In this document: positions 45,780 to 57,310 of the stretch, in pieces | How the letters are laid out: every line of letters begins with the position of its first letter | Position numbering within the stretch: position 1 is the stretch's first letter | Source: Strongyloides papillosus | Lineage: Eukaryota > Nematoda > Chromadorea > Rhabditida > Strongyloididae | Reading direction: 5' to 3' | DNA length: 64,000 nucleotides | Assembly (NCBI GenBank): GCA_005656395.1 | Contig: SRSI01000031.1 | Coordinates: 496,001-560,000 of the forward strand | Notes under the pieces: model-generated | The model's database searches: none | What the model saw: the letters and a program-made list of their open reading frames with translations, nothing else | Told to the model about the DNA's origin: nothing | Position numbers and translations under genes: made by a program

Positions 45780-45788
45780 TATAAAAAG
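45780..45788 (+). promoter_or_regulatory. TATA box of the four-repeat secreted protein, unit A
   Basis: TATAAAAAG lies 45 bp before the ATG and is conserved at the same distance in unit B (55052). A TTATCA (GATA-type, reversed) follows between box and ATG in both copies. Confidence 0.5.
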
Positions 45789-45824
45789 AAAAATTTTTAA
45801 CTTTTATCATAAGCAATTATTTCA

Positions 45825-47279
45825 ATGCAAAAATTACTTCTTTTGGCTATTTTGGGTTTAACAGTCTCCACAATTTATTGTGATAGTGGCAGCGGCAGTG
45901 GTTCTTCTGAATCTAGTGAGGCTAAGGATTTGAAGAAGAAAAAGGAATGTGCTGGAGATGTTGTCGATGAGACTGGAGATTCTGGAAAACCACTTTTAAT
46001 TGAAGCATTGTTCAATGTATCTATAACTTTAACTGGAGAAGATAAAATTATCTTTGAAACATTCATCATTGAACTTGAAGGATTATTTGCTTCTGAGAAT
46101 TACACTTCTCTTGAAATTGTTATGTATTCATCATTCAAACTCAAAAAATTCTTCTTGAAATATCCAGTATTCTATAAAAAATGCCAATTCTTGTCCATTG
46201 GATCATGGGGAACATTCTACGATCTTATCCAAGTTGGAGTTTACCTTTCTGCAGACAAATTCAATGGATGTTTAATTGTAAATGAATTCGGTAAATTCGA
46301 CCTTATTGAAGCTTTCTTACAATTCAAATCAAAATGCCCAAATCCAGCTGCATTTGAAGTTTACATTTCACAATTAACTCTTATCTTGGAATCAACTGAA
46401 TATTCTGAATCTGAGAAATATGCTCTTATCTATGAATTGATCCTTCAAATATTTGCTGAATTCCCAGAATTAAAAGAAGAATTCCTTGAACTTGAAATCG
46501 GAACCTTCGGATCAATCTACATGCTCCAAGAAATCTCTGTCCAATACTACAGAATGAAAGAAATCAAGAAACTCTTCAAAGGAAAACCAAAATGTGAATT
46601 TGTCTCTGCCCTATACTCATGCTTATCTGATTCAAAATATACACTTTCTACTTCAAACAAAGGATACTTGAAAATTCTTTTTGATAAATTCTCAGTTATC
46701 ATTGCCAATGATACTCTTACATATGCTGAACAAATCAAAGCTATCTCTTATCAATACCGCCAATTTATCAAAACTTTTGGCTACTTACAAGAAACCATTT
46801 TATCCTTTGAAATTTCTGTTGAATTCGGTACTTTCGGTGATTTCATTGCTATGTTTGCTTTCGGAGAATCCCAAGAATGCTGGCCAGAAGATTTCCTTAC
46901 TTTCCCAGAAGTCACTACCGAAGTTGCTACAACGGAAGCCGCCACAACAGAAGCCCCAACAACTGTTCCAGTTACTGGTGATTGTTCTACCGCCTCATCT
47001 GTTGTCCTCCAAGTTGTTGGAACTCAATCAATCCTCTACACCTCTGCAATGACTTCATGGTCATCATGGGCTGCCATTGAAAAAGCCAACTGGAAGACAT
47101 TCTGTGATAAGATTTACGCCAACTATGTCATCTCAACAACAATGACTGAAGAAGCTAAAGTAACAGCCATAATTGCTGACATCAATGCCTATGTTGCATT
47201 CTACTACTACAGAGAAGAACACATCCATTCAATCCAACTTGGAGCATGGGGAACTGTTGGACAATTATGTTCATGTTAA
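45825..47279 (+). CDS. Secreted four-repeat protein of unknown family, 484 aa, unit A
   Basis: Signal peptide 1-19 (MQKLLLLAILGLTVSTIYC), then a Ser/Gly spacer and an acidic/Lys segment. Four related alpha-helical repeats of about 100 residues follow. Each has a helix with aromatic and Phe-Lys/Tyr residues and closes with a GxWGT/GTFG signature: GSWGTFYDL (126), GTFGSIYML (226), GTFGDFIAMF (335) and GAWGTVGQL (473). A Thr/Glu-rich linker (EVATTEAATTEAPTTVP, 366-382) separates repeats 3 and 4. Cys are spread one to three per repeat, and the protein ends CSC. The product is probably extracellular. Codon choice is unlike the neighbours: many C-ending codons (ATC, TAC, TTC), as in strongly expressed genes. 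I do not recognise the family. The partner at 55097 differs by twelve substitutions and two residues. Confidence 0.85.
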   Translation: MQKLLLLAILGLTVSTIYCDSGSGSGSSESSEAKDLKKKKECAGDVVDETGDSGKPLLIEALFNVSITLTGEDKIIFETFIIELEGLFASENYTSLEIVMYSSFKLKKFFLKYPVFYKKCQFLSIGSWGTFYDLIQVGVYLSADKFNGCLIVNEFGKFDLIEAFLQFKSKCPNPAAFEVYISQLTLILESTEYSESEKYALIYELILQIFAEFPELKEEFLELEIGTFGSIYMLQEISVQYYRMKEIKKLFKGKPKCEFVSALYSCLSDSKYTLSTSNKGYLKILFDKFSVIIANDTLTYAEQIKAISYQYRQFIKTFGYLQETILSFEISVEFGTFGDFIAMFAFGESQECWPEDFLTFPEVTTEVATTEAATTEAPTTVPVTGDCSTASSVVLQVVGTQSILYTSAMTSWSSWAAIEKANWKTFCDKIYANYVISTTMTEEAKVTAIIADINAYVAFYYYREEHIHSIQLGAWGTVGQLCSC

Positions 47280-47420
47280 GTATGATTTTAATACTTTATT
47301 TAATTTTAAAATTATTTATATATTCAAATAAAATTTCTTAAGAAAAATGTATTTCTTATTTCTAAAACAATACTATGTGAATTTAATAAATTTACCATTG
47401 AAAAAAATATTCAAAAATAA

Positions 47421-48070
47421 ATGAAACAAATAGTTAAAAATTTATTAAGCCTCTATAATCTTTAATTACATTATGTAGATAATAAGGATTTTTCTAGCAA
47501 CTTTTCGGATATTGAAAGAAATATTGGATATGCAATTAATAATAAACCTAAATGTAAAATACCGTCTTTAAATACAACACTACGTTTAAAAATTAAAGGT
47601 ATTGTTCAAGAATTTAGAAATAAAATAGATAACAATTTTGGTAAAATAGGTGTTTATGTAGTTGACAAGAGAGAAAGAAAAAATACTCCAATTGGTTGTC
47701 ATGCAGTTCCTAATGAAACTAAACATACGTTATTTAATAATTTTATGAACATATTTATTTATCATTATCAATGTTTGATGAATCAACGGAGCATTTTATA
47801 GAAGTAAATAATATTCATGATTTATTATCAAATACAAAATATAAATGTACCTTAAAGGATGCCAACTCTGAAAATGAGAAGCCAAATTATATAAGAGAAA
47901 CTGAATTTATTATTAATGGAACTAAGAAAACTCTTATATTTTGATCATTTTGGGAGTTTTAATCATTGTTACTGCATTCTTAATAGCTAGACTTATAATT
48001 TTCAAAAAACTACAATTAAAAAAATAAAACAACAATTCATCTACAAGTTCATTAACATCCTCATCCCAAT
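47421..48070 (+). pseudogene. Decayed membrane-protein gene, unit A
   Basis: Starts MKQIVKNLLSLYNL and hits TAA at codon 15, where unit B has CAA. The remaining frames carry the same phrases as unit B: DIERNIGYAINN, FGKIGVYVVDKRERKN, then after frame changes NYIRETEFIINGT, a transmembrane helix and FKKLQLKK with a Ser-rich tail. The end resembles the isolated exon at 21002. At least three disabling changes are visible. It lies about 140 bp after the secreted protein gene. Confidence 0.7.
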
Positions 48071-48199
48071 CAACAACTAAATCTTCAATTGTAATCTTAG
48101 AAGTTGTTAGTGTTATAATTATAAGGAAAAAAAATACTAATAAAGGTTACAAAAATATGACTAAAGAAATAGATCCTAAGAAATTAAATATAAGTAAGA

Positions 48200-50896
48200 A
48201 AGTGACCAATTTCTGTAACAAAAAGAAATAAGAAAAAAAATTATTTCTCTCATAACTCCTTTCAAATTCAACCGATTTTTATGAGTAAATAGCCAAAAGA
48301 TGTATTTTTTTCTAACTAGAGGGGCTGGATCAGTTTCAAAAATGTTTAGGTGACATTTGGCCAAGTTATTCTTAAAAAAACCCTTTTTTGATCCCTTTTT
48401 TAATATAAATTTGATCAGGGGAAACATTAATTCAAAATAGATAAGAGACAATGATTTGTATACAATTTTAAAGGTCAACTACCAGAATAATGGGAAACAC
48501 AATACTACTGGAATTTATTAAAAATTGGCCGAGTTATGTTCCAAAGAATAGTTACCGTTTCGAAAAAAAATTTAAAAGTTAAATACCTTTAACTTAGTCG
48601 TAACTTGATAAAAATAAATAAAATAATATGTTTTATATAGATCTAAGTTTAACTTAAAAAATAAGGGTCTAACAAAGTTTATAGCTTAACAACAAAAGAA
48701 GTTATCTTAATTTGAATGTCAACATTTTTCCTTTTTTCGTTTTTTTTACAAAAACCAATTTTGTCTTCAGCATAACTTTTTTTAAACTTAATCAATTTTA
48801 TAAATAAGTTGTTATTAAATGTGTTGTGTTCTAACTTAGTGCGAAAATTGGGTCTTAAAATTTTTGGTCCATAAGTGGTCAAATTATATTTAAAAAATAT
48901 CACATTTTTTGCATAGTTTTGTGAAGAAAATAACTTTCTTTAAAGTTGAAAATATCAATTGCTCTGCTAACCATTAAAAAGGTTTTAATCTAGAATCCTA
49001 GGAAAACACAATACGATTGATATTTATGAAAAATCGGCTAAGTTATGGACCAAAGAATAGTTGCCATTTTTAAGTAAAAACAAAAAATTTATAATACTGT
49101 AACCTAAATGAAAAGTTGTTTAAAATAAATAAATCTAAAGTATTGTATAGATCCATGTCTAACTTATAAAATAAAACTACAACGAATTATATTCATTAAC
49201 AACATAGAGAGTTATACTTATTTAGATGTCAAATATTTCACTTTTTCTTCGTCTGTTTCACAAAAATTAATTTTGTGATTAACAAAACTTTCTTCAAACT
49301 TGATTAATTTTTATGATTAAATAGTCGTTAGATGTATTTTTTTTCTAACTTAGTGGGGAAAAGGGTCTTAAAAAATATTGGTCAAAAATAGGCTATGTTA
49401 TTTTTTAAAAACACCACTTTTTTAGTTACTTTTGTGTAGTATTGTCTTTCGAAAAAACTTCTGTAAAAGTAAATGAAATTTTGTATGTTATGACTTATTT
49501 GAAAGGTACAAGTGAGTAGTAATGGGGAAACGTAATATTATTGAAATCATTAAAAATCCGACTATGTTATACACCAAAGGGTAGTAACCATTTTTTAAAT
49601 AAAAATTAAAAAAGTTAGTTAGCTATTACTTAATTAAAACTTGAAAAAATTTAGTAGAAATGATTTTTAGTATATAGATATAAAACTAACTTAAAAGATA
49701 AAAATTTGCAAAGTTTATAGCTTATCAACAAAATGAGCTGTACTCACTTTTGATAACAATTCTTTCATTTTTTTAAACTTTTTTACACAAAACCAGTTTT
49801 TCCTTCAAATTAACTTTATCCAAACTTGATTAATTTTTATGGTTTAATAGTCAGTAAAAGTATTTTTTTCTAAATTAAAGGGAGAAAATAGCTTTAAAAT
49901 GTTTTGACCAAAATTGGCAAAGTCATCTATTAAAAATACCTACTTTTTGAATACGTTTTGTATAAGTTTGTTCTAGAAATAATTCTTTTCAAAGTCAATA
50001 AAAGTTTTTGATTTATGGCTCATTTTAGAATGTACACCTATGGAACGAAAGGAAAATTCAATATCAAAAAGACTAATAAAAAATTAGTCAAGATATGAAC
50101 CAAAAAGTGACGACCATTCTTTTTAGTAAAAATCAAAATTTTTTAATGTTTTAATCTTATTAATATTTGTTAAAGTAAACAAAACTAAATTTAGAACATA
50201 GTTCAAAGCATGAATCAAAATTTGAAACTATAACGAAGTTTTTAGCTTAAAAACGATAAAAGTTATTTTAGGTATTACTTTTTTTGCAATTTCTTATTTT
50301 ATAATTGTAAAATTAAGATAAATATGTAGTTAATAGAAGAATGATATTAAATCGTCTATATCAATCTCAAAAATATAGTGATGTTTGTAAACAATCATTA
50401 TGCATTATAAGATAATGATGACAATCCTTCCTATATAAGAATAGAAAATTAAACTTACCTCTCTATTGTTATAAACCTCCAACAAAACGAGAGGGTAAGT
50501 TTTAAATTTTTGATTACAATTATTTTTGTTTAGTTTTTCCCTACTTATCAATAAAAATTTCAAACAGTGGAAAGTCAATTAAATATTTATTTGGAATGAT
50601 TCAAACATTCATTTTAATCACCCTTTGGATATGAATAAAATTCTTTTTGTTAGGTAAATAATTTAACCAAACAGTCTCAATAAATGCAAATGCCATAAAA
50701 TGATTCTAAAACTCAAAAATATTTAATATATTACAAAAATATATTTCTGGTTATTTTGCTTTTCCATAAATATGTAATTCAATTAAACAATTTTTCATGC
50801 AAATATTTTGATTAATAATTTAGTATAAAAATGCTTTTATAAAAAACATGCTCCGCGGACCAGACCTGACCTGTCGAAGGTTGGTCTAAGGCTGGT
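48200..50896. mobile_element. Second foldback-type element, internal array inverted
   Basis: Four or so ~500-bp units run in the opposite direction to those of the element at 38569: the block at 48235-48370 is the reverse of 40930-41060, and 50100-50170 the reverse of 39110-39190. The right arm (50178-50896) has the same orientation as in unit A and ends with the same GC-rich 'tgctccgcggaccagacctg'. The left arm is missing. A 189-bp insertion lies in the right arm. Confidence 0.7.
50381..50569. mobile_element. 189-bp insertion in unit B, probable small MITE
   Basis: Unit A has 'aatatagtgaaaagtc' without interruption. In unit B the insert begins ATGTTTG and ends CAAACAGTG, so TGTTTG and CAAACA form short inverted ends and AGTG appears on both sides as a possible 4-bp duplication. 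No coding potential. Confidence 0.55.
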
Positions 50897-51153
50897 TCTT
50901 GAAAAAAATATTAAACGCTAATTTAAAGTTAATTCAAAATATTCGGGAAAAATACCGAACTAACTTGTCCAAGAAGCCAAAGAATGTAACTATAAGTTAA
51001 TACCGCATTTGTAACTATATTTTCCACATTTTAAGGTTCTAAGAACAAAATAAGCATCATTGCTAGTCTAAAAATTTATCCAAATTCAAAAATAATTTAG
51101 AACTTTAACCATTTTTTACATTTGAAGTGTACATCTAATAATTAATAAACAAA

Positions 51154-52117
51154 TTACTTTCGATAATGAATTTTGATATTGACTTTGTTATTGAATTTTT
51201 TATGACATCCAAAAAATTTTTTTAATTCATTTCTTAGTTCATGACTGAAAAATTTATTTTACTCAGAAAATAACGTTACTAGTCAGAACTTACGATGAAT
51301 AAATAAGAAAATAGAATTTTCCAATAGATGTTAAGTCAAGTACCATATTAAAGAGAAAATAAATTGGGTACATTAAAGATACAAAATCAAATATTGAAAC
51401 AATAAAGTTACAAACATAAAGAATTTCAACCAAAAATAATGTTATAAAAGTAAGGATTGAGTATATGGTATAATTTAATTCTTTTTTGTATTTGATACCA
51501 TTTTTGTTGAGTTTCCTTAGTGTTAAAATAGCCATTGTGTTGAAAGTACATGTTGCAATGGAAATGATTCCAAATAAAAAGATTTGATAAAAAATTCGGT
51601 AATAAAATGCACTTTCAGATGTTAATGATGGAATAAGAGTGTCAAATGAATCCATTTTATCGAATCTTGCTTCGAAAAAAATATTTCCAAGTCCAATTAT
51701 TGTTGATAATGTGATTACGGATAATAATATAATAACCATTTTTGATTTTAAAAAATAAAATTTATATAATAAAGGATATTTAACAGCTATATATCTATTT
51801 ATACTAATTATAAGTGTTATAAAAAACATGAAGGTTATTTGTTGTGTTGATAAAACAAAATATAATGTTGCCGTCCAATTATGGTTTTTTAAAAATTTTT
51901 TATAAAATCCCCATTTTGGTAGTAAAACAAATATAAAAACAGTTATATTATAGATAATTTCATTAGATAATTTACAAACAATTATTAAATAAAATTGTGT
52001 GTTAAAATGAGCATTTCTATTTTTGATTTCTGTTATTATAATATATATTGACAGTATCATTAAAAGCAATGATGGTATCTTATATGCAAGCTGAATAATC
52101 TCCAGAACCGAAATCAT
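51154..52117 (-). CDS. Seven-transmembrane chemoreceptor, unit B
   Basis: Two exons, 52117-51294 and 51244-51154, with a 49-nt intron (51245-51293), give 304 aa, the same length as the unit A protein. I count three substitutions in exon 1 (the loop reading FLKNHNWTATLYF) and two at the C-terminus (KIHYRK). The signature INRYIAVKYPL is kept and no stop is present, so both copies look functional. The longer upstream frame of unit A is broken here by one extra A, which supports the internal ATG as the true start, or else marks the beginning of decay. Confidence 0.8.
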
Positions 52118-55051
52118 ATTAACAATTTTTAAAAGATAAGTCCAATATAAACAGTTAGAAAACTTTTCTCGTGAATCTGTAAAAATTATCGTTAATGAAA
52201 GTAATGTTATTAATCATTTATAAAATGATATTTACAAAAGGACATAATTCATAGTTTAACCTAATAATCTTGATCAAATAAACTTTCGCTTAAATAACAG
52301 TTTAAAAAACTTTAGTTACATCAAAACAAAATGATTTTAGTTTGTGATATATTAATAAATTCAAATAAATTACCATCTTATTTTAAGAAAATGCATTATT
52401 ACGGACATAGGAACTCTCTTAATCGAAGTACTTAAACTTAAAATTTTACTAATAATTTAGAATGTTATATATTTGCAATTTGTGTTTCATAAAATCTAAC
52501 TAATTAGAAATTAGAATGATTTCTATCAAAAAATATGTTTATCTTTAGAATACAAAGGTGATGATGTAAAATAATCACTTTATGGCTATATATTTCATGA
52601 GATAATATTGTCATTAATTTAATAAAATAAATTAATAATGATAAAATATTATGTTTGCTTTGTTTTTTAAAAAAATTTATGATTTTATAGTAAAAAAATA
52701 AATTTTTTCCACAGAGAATAATATGTCCAGAATATCATGATAAACATTATCTAAAATTAAGTCCTAGACATTTTAAGTACATATGCTCTAGATAATTAAA
52801 TGTATAGAAATTAATGAGATTTAAATTATTTATCTCATGTTGTTATTAATTAGATTTTCTCGATATTTTATTATTTTAAAATATTAGATCGTTTAGAAAT
52901 AGATTTCGTTTTTCGATCTTTTAGTTGGAGATGTCGTAATTCAGTTAGAAATTTATATTTTTACATAAAATAAGAGCCATTATATTCGTACATTGTTGTC
53001 AGTATTTTAAGAGCTTTATTAATCTCATTTAAAGGAAATTACAATTTTTAGGATCCAAAATATCCAAAACGTCAGACTTTAGGTATTCAAATTTAGTTAT
53101 CTTTTTCTATTTAAAATAAAGCAGAATAATCACGAATAAATGTTAATATGTTAGAGAAGGATTTAATGAATAAAATATATGAGATTCATTAAGCTTCTAA
53201 TGGTTAAACAAAAGTTCAAAGAATTAAAATCCAGTAATAGTACAGATTTCTGACATTTAGAATTAAAAAAAAGGTGATTAATTATATCCGTTGAGATAAG
53301 AATCAAGTAATTTATAAATAAAAACACCCATTACATATGTAAATAGAAAGTACAGAATTTTTAATAAGGAAAAACATCATAAAAATCACACCGATTAAGA
53401 AGAAAATGAGTAGGATCTTAGAGATGTCCTGGGAATTTCTTTCAGAATATTTCTGCTATTACTATTATTATTTTTATTCTAAAACAAATTAATTGCTGTT
53501 CTTTTTCTAAATGACTATGCTACACAACGTGAGCCAAAATGGATTCAGTTGCATTCATTAATTCGTTTAAGTTTTACACAGTCATTTGTTAAACATGTGG
53601 TAAAAGGCTATTAAAAAGTTGAAGTTAATCATTTCAATTTGGCAAATATTAAATTTAGAATCAAAATTTTCTACTGTATTTTATATAATTAACTTAATGT
53701 AATTTGGAATTTTTATTAAAATTTATGAAACTATAGTAGAAATTATATCACTACTCGAAGTACTTTACATTAACACTCTGTAGTGCGTCTTGTAGCTTAT
53801 CATTATCTACATGTAGTTAAAGTTTTTAAATGGTTTCAATTAATTTTGTCTAAATTTAAGGTTGTAAAAGAAAAAAGTGCGAAATTCGATTTTATCTTGT
53901 CCTTTTTTTAAAAGTAATAATAATTTACTAATAAATAATAGTAAAAAACATATTAGTGGTAAGGACAGAGCTCAATTAACAATAAAAACTGTATATTTCT
54001 TGTGACTCTTAATAAAAATCGTAATGAACACCACCTTCTATTATCCAAAAATATTCACCCACTTTTAACCTCATATAAATACTTAAATTATCCTTATTTT
54101 AGTCAGTTTTAGTATCTCTTGATTTTTAAGATGTTATTGATGTTTGCATAATTGTATGATTATAATAAAATATTAGTTTTTCTTTCTTTTATATTCTTGT
54201 TTCATCTGAACTATAAGAATCTACCGCTACAATGAAGTGTAATTTTTGAGATAAGTAATATATTCTTGTATTATTTTTACTACGTTAAAATAAAATTATA
54301 TTTAACTTATCTTTATAACGTTGTTGTAAAAAGTGCTTATTTTTAATATTGATAAAATAACTATTTTTTGTTTGTTCAATAGAAAAAATCCATATTGGTG
54401 ATAATGTATTGTTTTTAATTTATGATAAATAAGTTTTATAATTAATATAAAGTTAATATGACAAATTAATAATTATAAAATTTCGAGATTATGCTTCTAT
54501 AAATTAACATTTAATATGTAGAAACACAAAAAAATAAACGAATCAAACAAGTAGAGAATTTCTTTGTAAATTTTAATATATTATGCAGTATAAAAACATA
54601 ATAATTGTTTGATAATTAAGTGAATTTTTTAAATTCAAAATTTTAGAGTAACATTAAGAAACAATTTTCATATCACTTCATCTAATCCTTGAATCATTAT
54701 TTTCTTAAATTCAAATCAAGTTTCGTACATTAAATTATCAAAATCTAAAATTATAATTAACTTCTTTGTATATCATTACCAGAATATTCTTCTTTAAAGA
54801 ATGAGTTTATACAGTTTTAGAGTTAAAATTATTTAAATTTAGTAATTTTAACAATTAAATAAAAAGTTTAATCTAGTCCAAAGAGGATTTTAATGTAATA
54901 AACAAAATTTGATAATAATTGATAGAGCAATGATTAAAATTTAAAATATTCACAATGTCAAAGGATTAGTGATTTTTATTAAAAATTTCTAATTTTTTAT
55001 TAATTTATGCTAAACTACTTACCAACAAACAATGATCGTGCATTAGAAGCA
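52118..55051. other. 2.9-kb intergenic region between divergent genes, unit B
   Basis: Counterpart of 42938-45779. Only substitutions and short indels relative to unit A; no mobile element and no reading frame are supported. Confidence 0.5.
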
Positions 55052-55060
55052 TATAAAAAG
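55052..55060 (+). promoter_or_regulatory. TATA box of the four-repeat secreted protein, unit B
   Basis: TATAAAAAG lies 45 bp before the ATG, identical in spacing to unit A. Confidence 0.5.
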
Positions 55061-55096
55061 AAAATTTTTTAACTTTTATCATAAACAATTATTTCA

Positions 55097-56545
55097 ATGC
55101 AAAAATTACTTCTTCTGGCTATTTTGGGTTTAACTGTCTCTACAATTTATTGTGGTAGTGGCAGTGGTTCTTCTGAATCTAGTGAGGCTAAGGATTTGAA
55201 GAAGAAAAAAGAATGTGCTGGAGATGTTGTTGATGAGACTGGAGATTCTGGAAAACCACTTTTGATTGAAGCTTTATTCAATGTATCTATAACTTTCACT
55301 GGACAAGATAAAATTATCTTTGAAGAATTCATCATTGAACTTGAAGGATTATTCGCTTCTGAGAATTACACTTCTCTTGAAATTGTTATGTACTCATCAT
55401 TCAAGCTTAAAAAATTCTTCTTGAAATATCCAGTATTCTATAAGCAATGCCAATTCCTGTCCATTGGATCATGGGGAACATTCTACGATCTCATCCAAGT
55501 TGGAGTTTACCTTTCCGCCGACAAATTCAATGGATGTTTAATTGTAAATGAATTCGGTAAATTCGACCTTATTGAAGCTTTCTTACAATTCAAATCAAAA
55601 TGTTCCGATCCAGCTGCTTTTGAAGTTTACATTTCACAATTAACCCTCATCTTAGAATCAACTGAATATTCTGAATCTGAGAAATATGCTCTTATCTATG
55701 AATTGATCCTTGAAATATCTGCTGAATTCCCAGACTTAAAAGAAGAATTCCTTGAACTTGAAATCGGAACCTTCGGATCAATCTACATGCTCCAAGAAAT
55801 CTCTGTACAATACTACAGAATGAAAGAAATCAAGAAACTCTTCAAAGGAAAACCAAAATGTGAATTTGTCTCTGCTTTATACTCATGCTTATCCGATTCA
55901 AAATATACAATTTCTACTTCAAATAAAGGATACTTGAAAATTCTTTTTGATAAATTCTCAGTTATCATTGCCAATGATACTCTTACATATGCTGAACAAA
56001 TCAAAGCTATCTCTTATCAATACCGCCAATTTATCAAAACTTTTGGCTACTTACAAGAAACAATTTTATCCTTTGAAATTTCTGCTGAATTCGGTACTTT
56101 CGGTGATTTCATTGCTATGTTTGCTTTCGGAGAATCCCAAGAATGCTGGCCAGAAGATTTCCTTACTTTCCCAGAAGTCACTACCGAAGTTGCTACAACT
56201 GAAGCCGCCACAACAGAAGCCCCAACAACTGTTCCAGTTACTGGAGACTGTTCTACTGCTTCATCTGTTGTTCTCCAAGTTGTTGGAACTCAATCAATCC
56301 TCTACACCTCTGCAATGACTTCATGGTCAACATGGGCTGCCATCGAAAAAGCCAACTGGAAGACATTCTGTGATAAGATTTACGCCAACTATGTCATCTC
56401 AACAACAATGACTGAAGAAGCTAAAGTAACAGCCATAATTGCTGACATCAATGCCTATGTTGCCTTCTACTACTACAGAGAAGAACACATCCATTCAATC
56501 CAACTTGGAGCATGGGGAACTGTTGGACAATTATGTTCATGTTAA
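55097..56545 (+). CDS. Secreted four-repeat protein of unknown family, 482 aa, unit B
   Basis: Paralogue of the 45825 gene with the same signal peptide, the same four ~100-residue repeats, the Thr-rich linker and the closing CSC. Two residues are missing just after the signal peptide. Twelve substitutions are visible, several clustered in repeat 2 (CSDPAAF, LILEISAEFPDLK). The aromatic/Gly signatures that close each repeat are unchanged. No stops or frameshifts, and the same C-ending codon bias, so both copies are probably expressed. It lies about 140 bp before a decayed membrane-protein gene, as in unit A. Confidence 0.85.
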   Translation: MQKLLLLAILGLTVSTIYCGSGSGSSESSEAKDLKKKKECAGDVVDETGDSGKPLLIEALFNVSITFTGQDKIIFEEFIIELEGLFASENYTSLEIVMYSSFKLKKFFLKYPVFYKQCQFLSIGSWGTFYDLIQVGVYLSADKFNGCLIVNEFGKFDLIEAFLQFKSKCSDPAAFEVYISQLTLILESTEYSESEKYALIYELILEISAEFPDLKEEFLELEIGTFGSIYMLQEISVQYYRMKEIKKLFKGKPKCEFVSALYSCLSDSKYTISTSNKGYLKILFDKFSVIIANDTLTYAEQIKAISYQYRQFIKTFGYLQETILSFEISAEFGTFGDFIAMFAFGESQECWPEDFLTFPEVTTEVATTEAATTEAPTTVPVTGDCSTASSVVLQVVGTQSILYTSAMTSWSTWAAIEKANWKTFCDKIYANYVISTTMTEEAKVTAIIADINAYVAFYYYREEHIHSIQLGAWGTVGQLCSC

Positions 56546-56686
56546 GTATGATTTTAATACTTTATTTAATTTCAAAATTATTTATATATTCAAATAAAAT
56601 TTTTTAAGAAAAATGTATTACTTATTTCTAAAACAATACTATGTGAATTTAATAAATTTACCATAGAAAAAAATATTTTAAAATAA

Positions 56687-57310
56687 ATGAAACAAATAAT
56701 TAAAAATTTATTGAGCCTCTATAATCTTCAATTACATTATGTAGATAATGAGGATTTTTTCAGTAAATTTTGGGATATTGAAAGAAATATTGGGTTCGCA
56801 ATTAATAATGAACCTAAATGTAAAATACCACATTTAGATGCAACACTACATCTAAAAATTATTGATATTGTTCAAGAATTTGAAAATAAAATAGATAACA
56901 ATTTTGGAAAAATAGGTATTTATGTAGTTGACAAGAGAAAAAGAAAAAATGCTCCAACTGGTTGCCATATAGTTCTTAATGAAATTAAACATCCGTTATT
57001 ATATGTTTTTATTAACTTCTTTATTCAATATCATTATCAATGTTTGATGAGACAAAAGAGCATAACATAGAAGTAAAAAGTTTTCGTAATTTAGTATCAA
57101 ATAAAGAATATAAAAGTACCTTAAAAGATGTTAATACTGAAAATGAGAAGATAAATTATATAAGAGAAACTGAATTCATTACTAATTTAACTGAAAAAAC
57201 TCTTAGATGTGGGTCATTTTTGGAGTTTTCGTCATTGTTACCGCATTCTTAATAGCTAGACCTATAATTTTCAAAAACCTACAGTTAAAAAAAAGAAACC
57301 AAACAGCAGT
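56687..57310 (+). pseudogene. Decayed membrane-protein gene, unit B
   Basis: Less decayed than unit A. An ATG at 56687 opens 127 codons (DIERNIGFAINN, FGKIGIYVVDKRKRKN) before a frame change near 57050. The next frame carries NIEVKSFRNLV and NYIRETEFITNLT; a second change near 57190 leads to the membrane helix (IFGVFVIVTAFLIARPIIF) and a Lys-rich inner tail. Fragments of the family also occur at 21002. Without the frame changes it would be a single-pass protein with an outer N-terminal part. The family is unknown. Confidence 0.7.

Larger units (their letters stand above)
41094..48133. repeat. Segmental duplication 2, unit A (partner 50178-57408)
   Basis: About 7 kb shared in order and orientation with unit B: the right arm of the foldback element, the chemoreceptor gene, a 2.9-kb intergenic region, the four-repeat secreted protein gene and a decayed membrane-protein gene. 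The offset is about 9.1-9.3 kb. The left edge lies at the junction of array and inverted arm of the foldback element; the right edge is where a mariner begins in unit B. Confidence 0.9.

Noticed and set aside
46681..47052. 123-codon frame inside the four-repeat gene, repeated in unit B at 55947-56318.
   Set aside because: It is the +1 shadow of a well-supported coding sequence. Its conservation simply follows the duplication.
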